A stretch of DNA of 64,000 nucleotides from Marinoscillum sp. 108 (GTDB taxonomy: Bacteria > Bacteroidota > Bacteroidia > Cytophagales > Cyclobacteriaceae): positions 124,001 through 188,000 of the forward strand of contig NZ_LR734819.1 in the NCBI RefSeq assembly GCF_902506655.1, written 5' to 3'. The position numbers and the translations under genes were made by a program. The notes below the pieces were generated by a model. That model had not been told where the DNA came from. It did not search any database and saw nothing but the letters and a program-made list of their open reading frames with translations. This document shows, one piece after another, positions 62,175-64,000 of this stretch (positions are counted from its first letter, which is position 1; each line of letters begins with the position of its first letter).

Positions 62175-63296
62175 ATGGAATTCATCCTTAATTTTCTCAT
62201 CTGGAGCTCAGACCCTGATATTTTTGTCATTCCCATTCTCGATCACCCTGTGCGCTGGTATGGGTTGCTCTTTGCGGGAGGATTTATCGTCTCTCAGCAG
62301 ATCATGTTTTGGCTTTTCAAGCAGGAAGGCAGGCCTGAAAAGGATGTAGAAAAGCTGACCGTCTATATGGTGGTAGCAGTGGTGGTAGGTGCCAGGCTTG
62401 GGCATTGTTTGTTTTACAATCCGGGATTCTACCTGTCTAACCCTATTGAGATTTTGAAAATTTGGGAGGGTGGTCTGGCCAGTCATGGTGGTGCGCTCGG
62501 CATTATTCTGGCTATTTTCCTCTTTTCAAAAAAATACCCCCAATATCCCATGCTGTGGATGCTGGATAGGCTGGTGATAGTGGTGGCCATCACCGGAGCA
62601 ATGATCCGCACGGGTAATTTTTTCAACTCAGAGATGGAGGGAAAAATGACCAATGCCAACTATGGTGTGGTCTATGCAAGGTTTACCGAGGACGTGCTGC
62701 GATATGACGATCGAAAGGTGGAGGATGTGATTTTCCTGAAAGGTGGTGAAAGGGTGAGCAATACCCCCGGGATACACCCCATCACGGCTAAAATAATTTA
62801 CCAGCGCGGAGTGGAGCTTACAGCCCAGGACAAGGTGTTTTTCGAAAACCAGCTGAGAAGTGCCCTGCTGAGGTATGACGATGTGGTGGAGCACATTGAT
62901 TTTGGAAAGGATGAGCCACTGGCCTTTAAGTTTTACCAGGAAGATAACCGTTCGGTAGCTGAAATTTATGGACTGGGTGTATCCAGGCACGCTGCTCAGC
63001 TCTATGAGGCGGGGTATTGTATTTTACTGATGCTGCTATTTTTCTGGCTCTGGAAAGAGAAGCGATTTATCCTGCCACAGGGGTTCAGCTTCGCCTTGTT
63101 TATGACCCTGCTATGGTCATTGAGGTTTGTGGATGAGTTCTTCAAACTCAACCAGGAGGCATTTGAGGAGGGAATGGTCCTAAACATGGGGCAATTGCTC
63201 AGTATTCCGCTTGTACTTTCGGGGATAGGCATGATGATTTACTTCCACATGAAAGGCAGCAAGACCATGAGCGGTGATGATCGCAAAATAGGCTAG
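62175..63296 (+). CDS. lgt: Prolipoprotein diacylglyceryl transferase
   Basis: Lgt transfers diacylglycerol to the cysteine of prelipoproteins, the first step of lipoprotein maturation, needed for the many lipoproteins in this window. The 373-residue protein has RWYGLLFAGGF (about 27-37), GGLASHGGALGI (about 98-109) and the signature AMIRTGNFFNSEMEGK (about 142-157). It is about 80 residues longer than the E. coli enzyme (291) because of an insertion around 165-255 between the signature and the last helices. The stop overlaps the end of a convergent gene by four bases. Confidence 0.95.
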   Translation: MEFILNFLIWSSDPDIFVIPILDHPVRWYGLLFAGGFIVSQQIMFWLFKQEGRPEKDVEKLTVYMVVAVVVGARLGHCLFYNPGFYLSNPIEILKIWEGGLASHGGALGIILAIFLFSKKYPQYPMLWMLDRLVIVVAITGAMIRTGNFFNSEMEGKMTNANYGVVYARFTEDVLRYDDRKVEDVIFLKGGERVSNTPGIHPITAKIIYQRGVELTAQDKVFFENQLRSALLRYDDVVEHIDFGKDEPLAFKFYQEDNRSVAEIYGLGVSRHAAQLYEAGYCILLMLLFFWLWKEKRFILPQGFSFALFMTLLWSLRFVDEFFKLNQEAFEEGMVLNMGQLLSIPLVLSGIGMMIYFHMKGSKTMSGDDRKIG

Positions 63297-64000
63297 AGAC
63301 GTTCTACCTGAATGTCTGTATTGACAATACGGGATAGCTCTTTGAGTTTTCCAGCCTCGAAGAGGGCAGGAATTTTCTGAAGGGGAGTGCCTACTGGCAC
63401 CTCGTAGTTCACATAGTCCTGGAACAGGATGCCACCTCGCTCTGAGCGATTGTAGGCCTTTCTAAATCGGACCCCACCACCGTCTGTTTCGTAGTTATAG
63501 GCCAGGAAGTCCAGCAGGTGGGTTTTTTCATGAAACCAGTAGCGGTATTCATCCTTAAAGTCCTCACCTCCACCACTGGGGCGGAAGGTAACTTTCAGCA
63601 CGTCGTAGGTTTCTCCAAGAACCTTTTGAGTGCCTTCGTAGGATTTGATCACAGCAGGGTCATTGAGCAGGTAAGGCAATTGCACAAAATAGAGCACAGA
63701 ATTCACCGAACTGGTGTACTTCACCTGCATGGTGTCCGGCACGGAGATCAACTCGCCATTCACCGTACGAGCGAAGTCCGTACTATTGATCAGGACATCC
63801 TCAACCCAACTCGAATCTTCTTTGAATGACCGGGTATATTCGTAGCTGTCTTCACTTCTGCTGACGCTGTACGACTTGTCACGGAAAGTGAATGAAACAC
63901 GACTATTGGCAAGACGACCCTGGCCATGGGCCTTGACGGCCTGTGATACCACATTATTCGCCTTATCCGGCTCTCTGTTGGTGCAGCTCACCACAAGTCC
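63293..64000 (-). CDS. Lipoprotein of the DUF6503 type (5' end missing)
   Basis: The frame stays open to the window edge, reading GLVVSCTNRE at the start of what is visible, so the signal peptide begins outside and a lipobox (LVVSC) is cut. About 236 residues are present. The body is beta-rich: SRVSFTFRDKSYSVSRSEDS, DVLKVTFRPSGGGEDFKDEY, and WFHEKTHLLDFLAYNY, which resembles outer-membrane-lipoprotein-sorting-like folds and the Bacteroidota DUF6503 family. Function unknown. It converges on lgt with a four-base overlap. Confidence 0.7.
   Translation of the reverse strand, partial: GLVVSCTNREPDKANNVVSQAVKAHGQGRLANSRVSFTFRDKSYSVSRSEDSYEYTRSFKEDSSWVEDVLINSTDFARTVNGELISVPDTMQVKYTSSVNSVLYFVQLPYLLNDPAVIKSYEGTQKVLGETYDVLKVTFRPSGGGEDFKDEYRYWFHEKTHLLDFLAYNYETDGGGVRFRKAYNRSERGGILFQDYVNYEVPVGTPLQKIPALFEAGKLKELSRIVNTDIQVERL

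Overview
The window reads as chromosomal DNA of a member of the Bacteroidota, most likely a marine or soil Cytophagales-type gliding bacterium. The reasons are: an ATP synthase operon that lacks the beta and epsilon genes; a giant lamin-tail-domain surface protein; two PD40-OmpA envelope proteins, one with PorE-like architecture; a lipoprotein with an acidic surface-export signal after its lipid-anchored cysteine; mostly absent Shine-Dalgarno sequences with several TTG/GTG starts; and promoter boxes of the TAnnTTTG type. I see no phage, integrase, transposase, plasmid gene or CRISPR array. Almost all of the window is coding.

Layout. 1-6.8 kb: atpB-E-F-H-A-G, followed closely by a UbiA-like prenyltransferase and an overlapping methyltransferase; a terminator-like hairpin sits between atpE and atpF. 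6.8-9 kb: a THUMP-like methyltransferase and asd on the minus strand. 9.1-17.5 kb: a 2819-residue secreted protein with six lamin-tail domains and about sixteen Ig-like repeats, containing an in-frame 777-bp near-identical duplication. 17.6-18.3 kb: a small GNAT gene, then two almost identical long-loop hairpins and a terminator. 18.3-22.5 kb (minus): secreted M28 peptidase, AsmA-like membrane protein, lipoprotein isoaspartyl peptidase. 22.6-24.3 kb: DksA-like protein, scpB, RsuA/RluB-type pseudouridine synthase. 24.4-32.8 kb (minus): a three-gene envelope operon made of a secreted TPR-CHAT putative protease, a PD40-OmpA protein and an unrecognised 747-residue exported protein, preceded by a region rich in direct and inverted repeats including a perfect 26-bp palindrome. 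33.0 kb: tRNA-Phe (minus).

33.2-41.3 kb: a two-protein Fe-S/heterodisulfide-reductase-like module, a small conserved protein, a PorE-like lipoprotein, an MFS transporter, purM, a GNAT enzyme and a small membrane protein. 41.3-42.3 kb (minus): Doc toxin with an AbrB/MazE-type antitoxin and an operator-promoter, then yraN. 42.3-51.4 kb: manA, lipB, a conserved hypothetical, a PolB-type exonuclease, rnr, a polyprenyl diphosphate synthase, a rhomboid protease, cdd and glnS. 51.5-53.3 kb (minus): two lipoproteins. 53.5 kb: a 90-residue orphan. 53.8-59.2 kb: a FtsX-type permease and its ATPase, divergent from a TesA-like esterase and an AGCS amino-acid symporter. 59.2-63.3 kb: a previously hidden 50-residue reading frame, trkA, trkH and lgt. 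The right edge cuts a minus-strand lipoprotein gene.

The most unusual items are the CHAT/PD40-OmpA/unknown operon with its structured upstream region, the recombination-prone lamin-tail protein, the twin hairpins near 18.1 kb, the hairpin after atpE, and the small frame wedged between the symporter and trkA.
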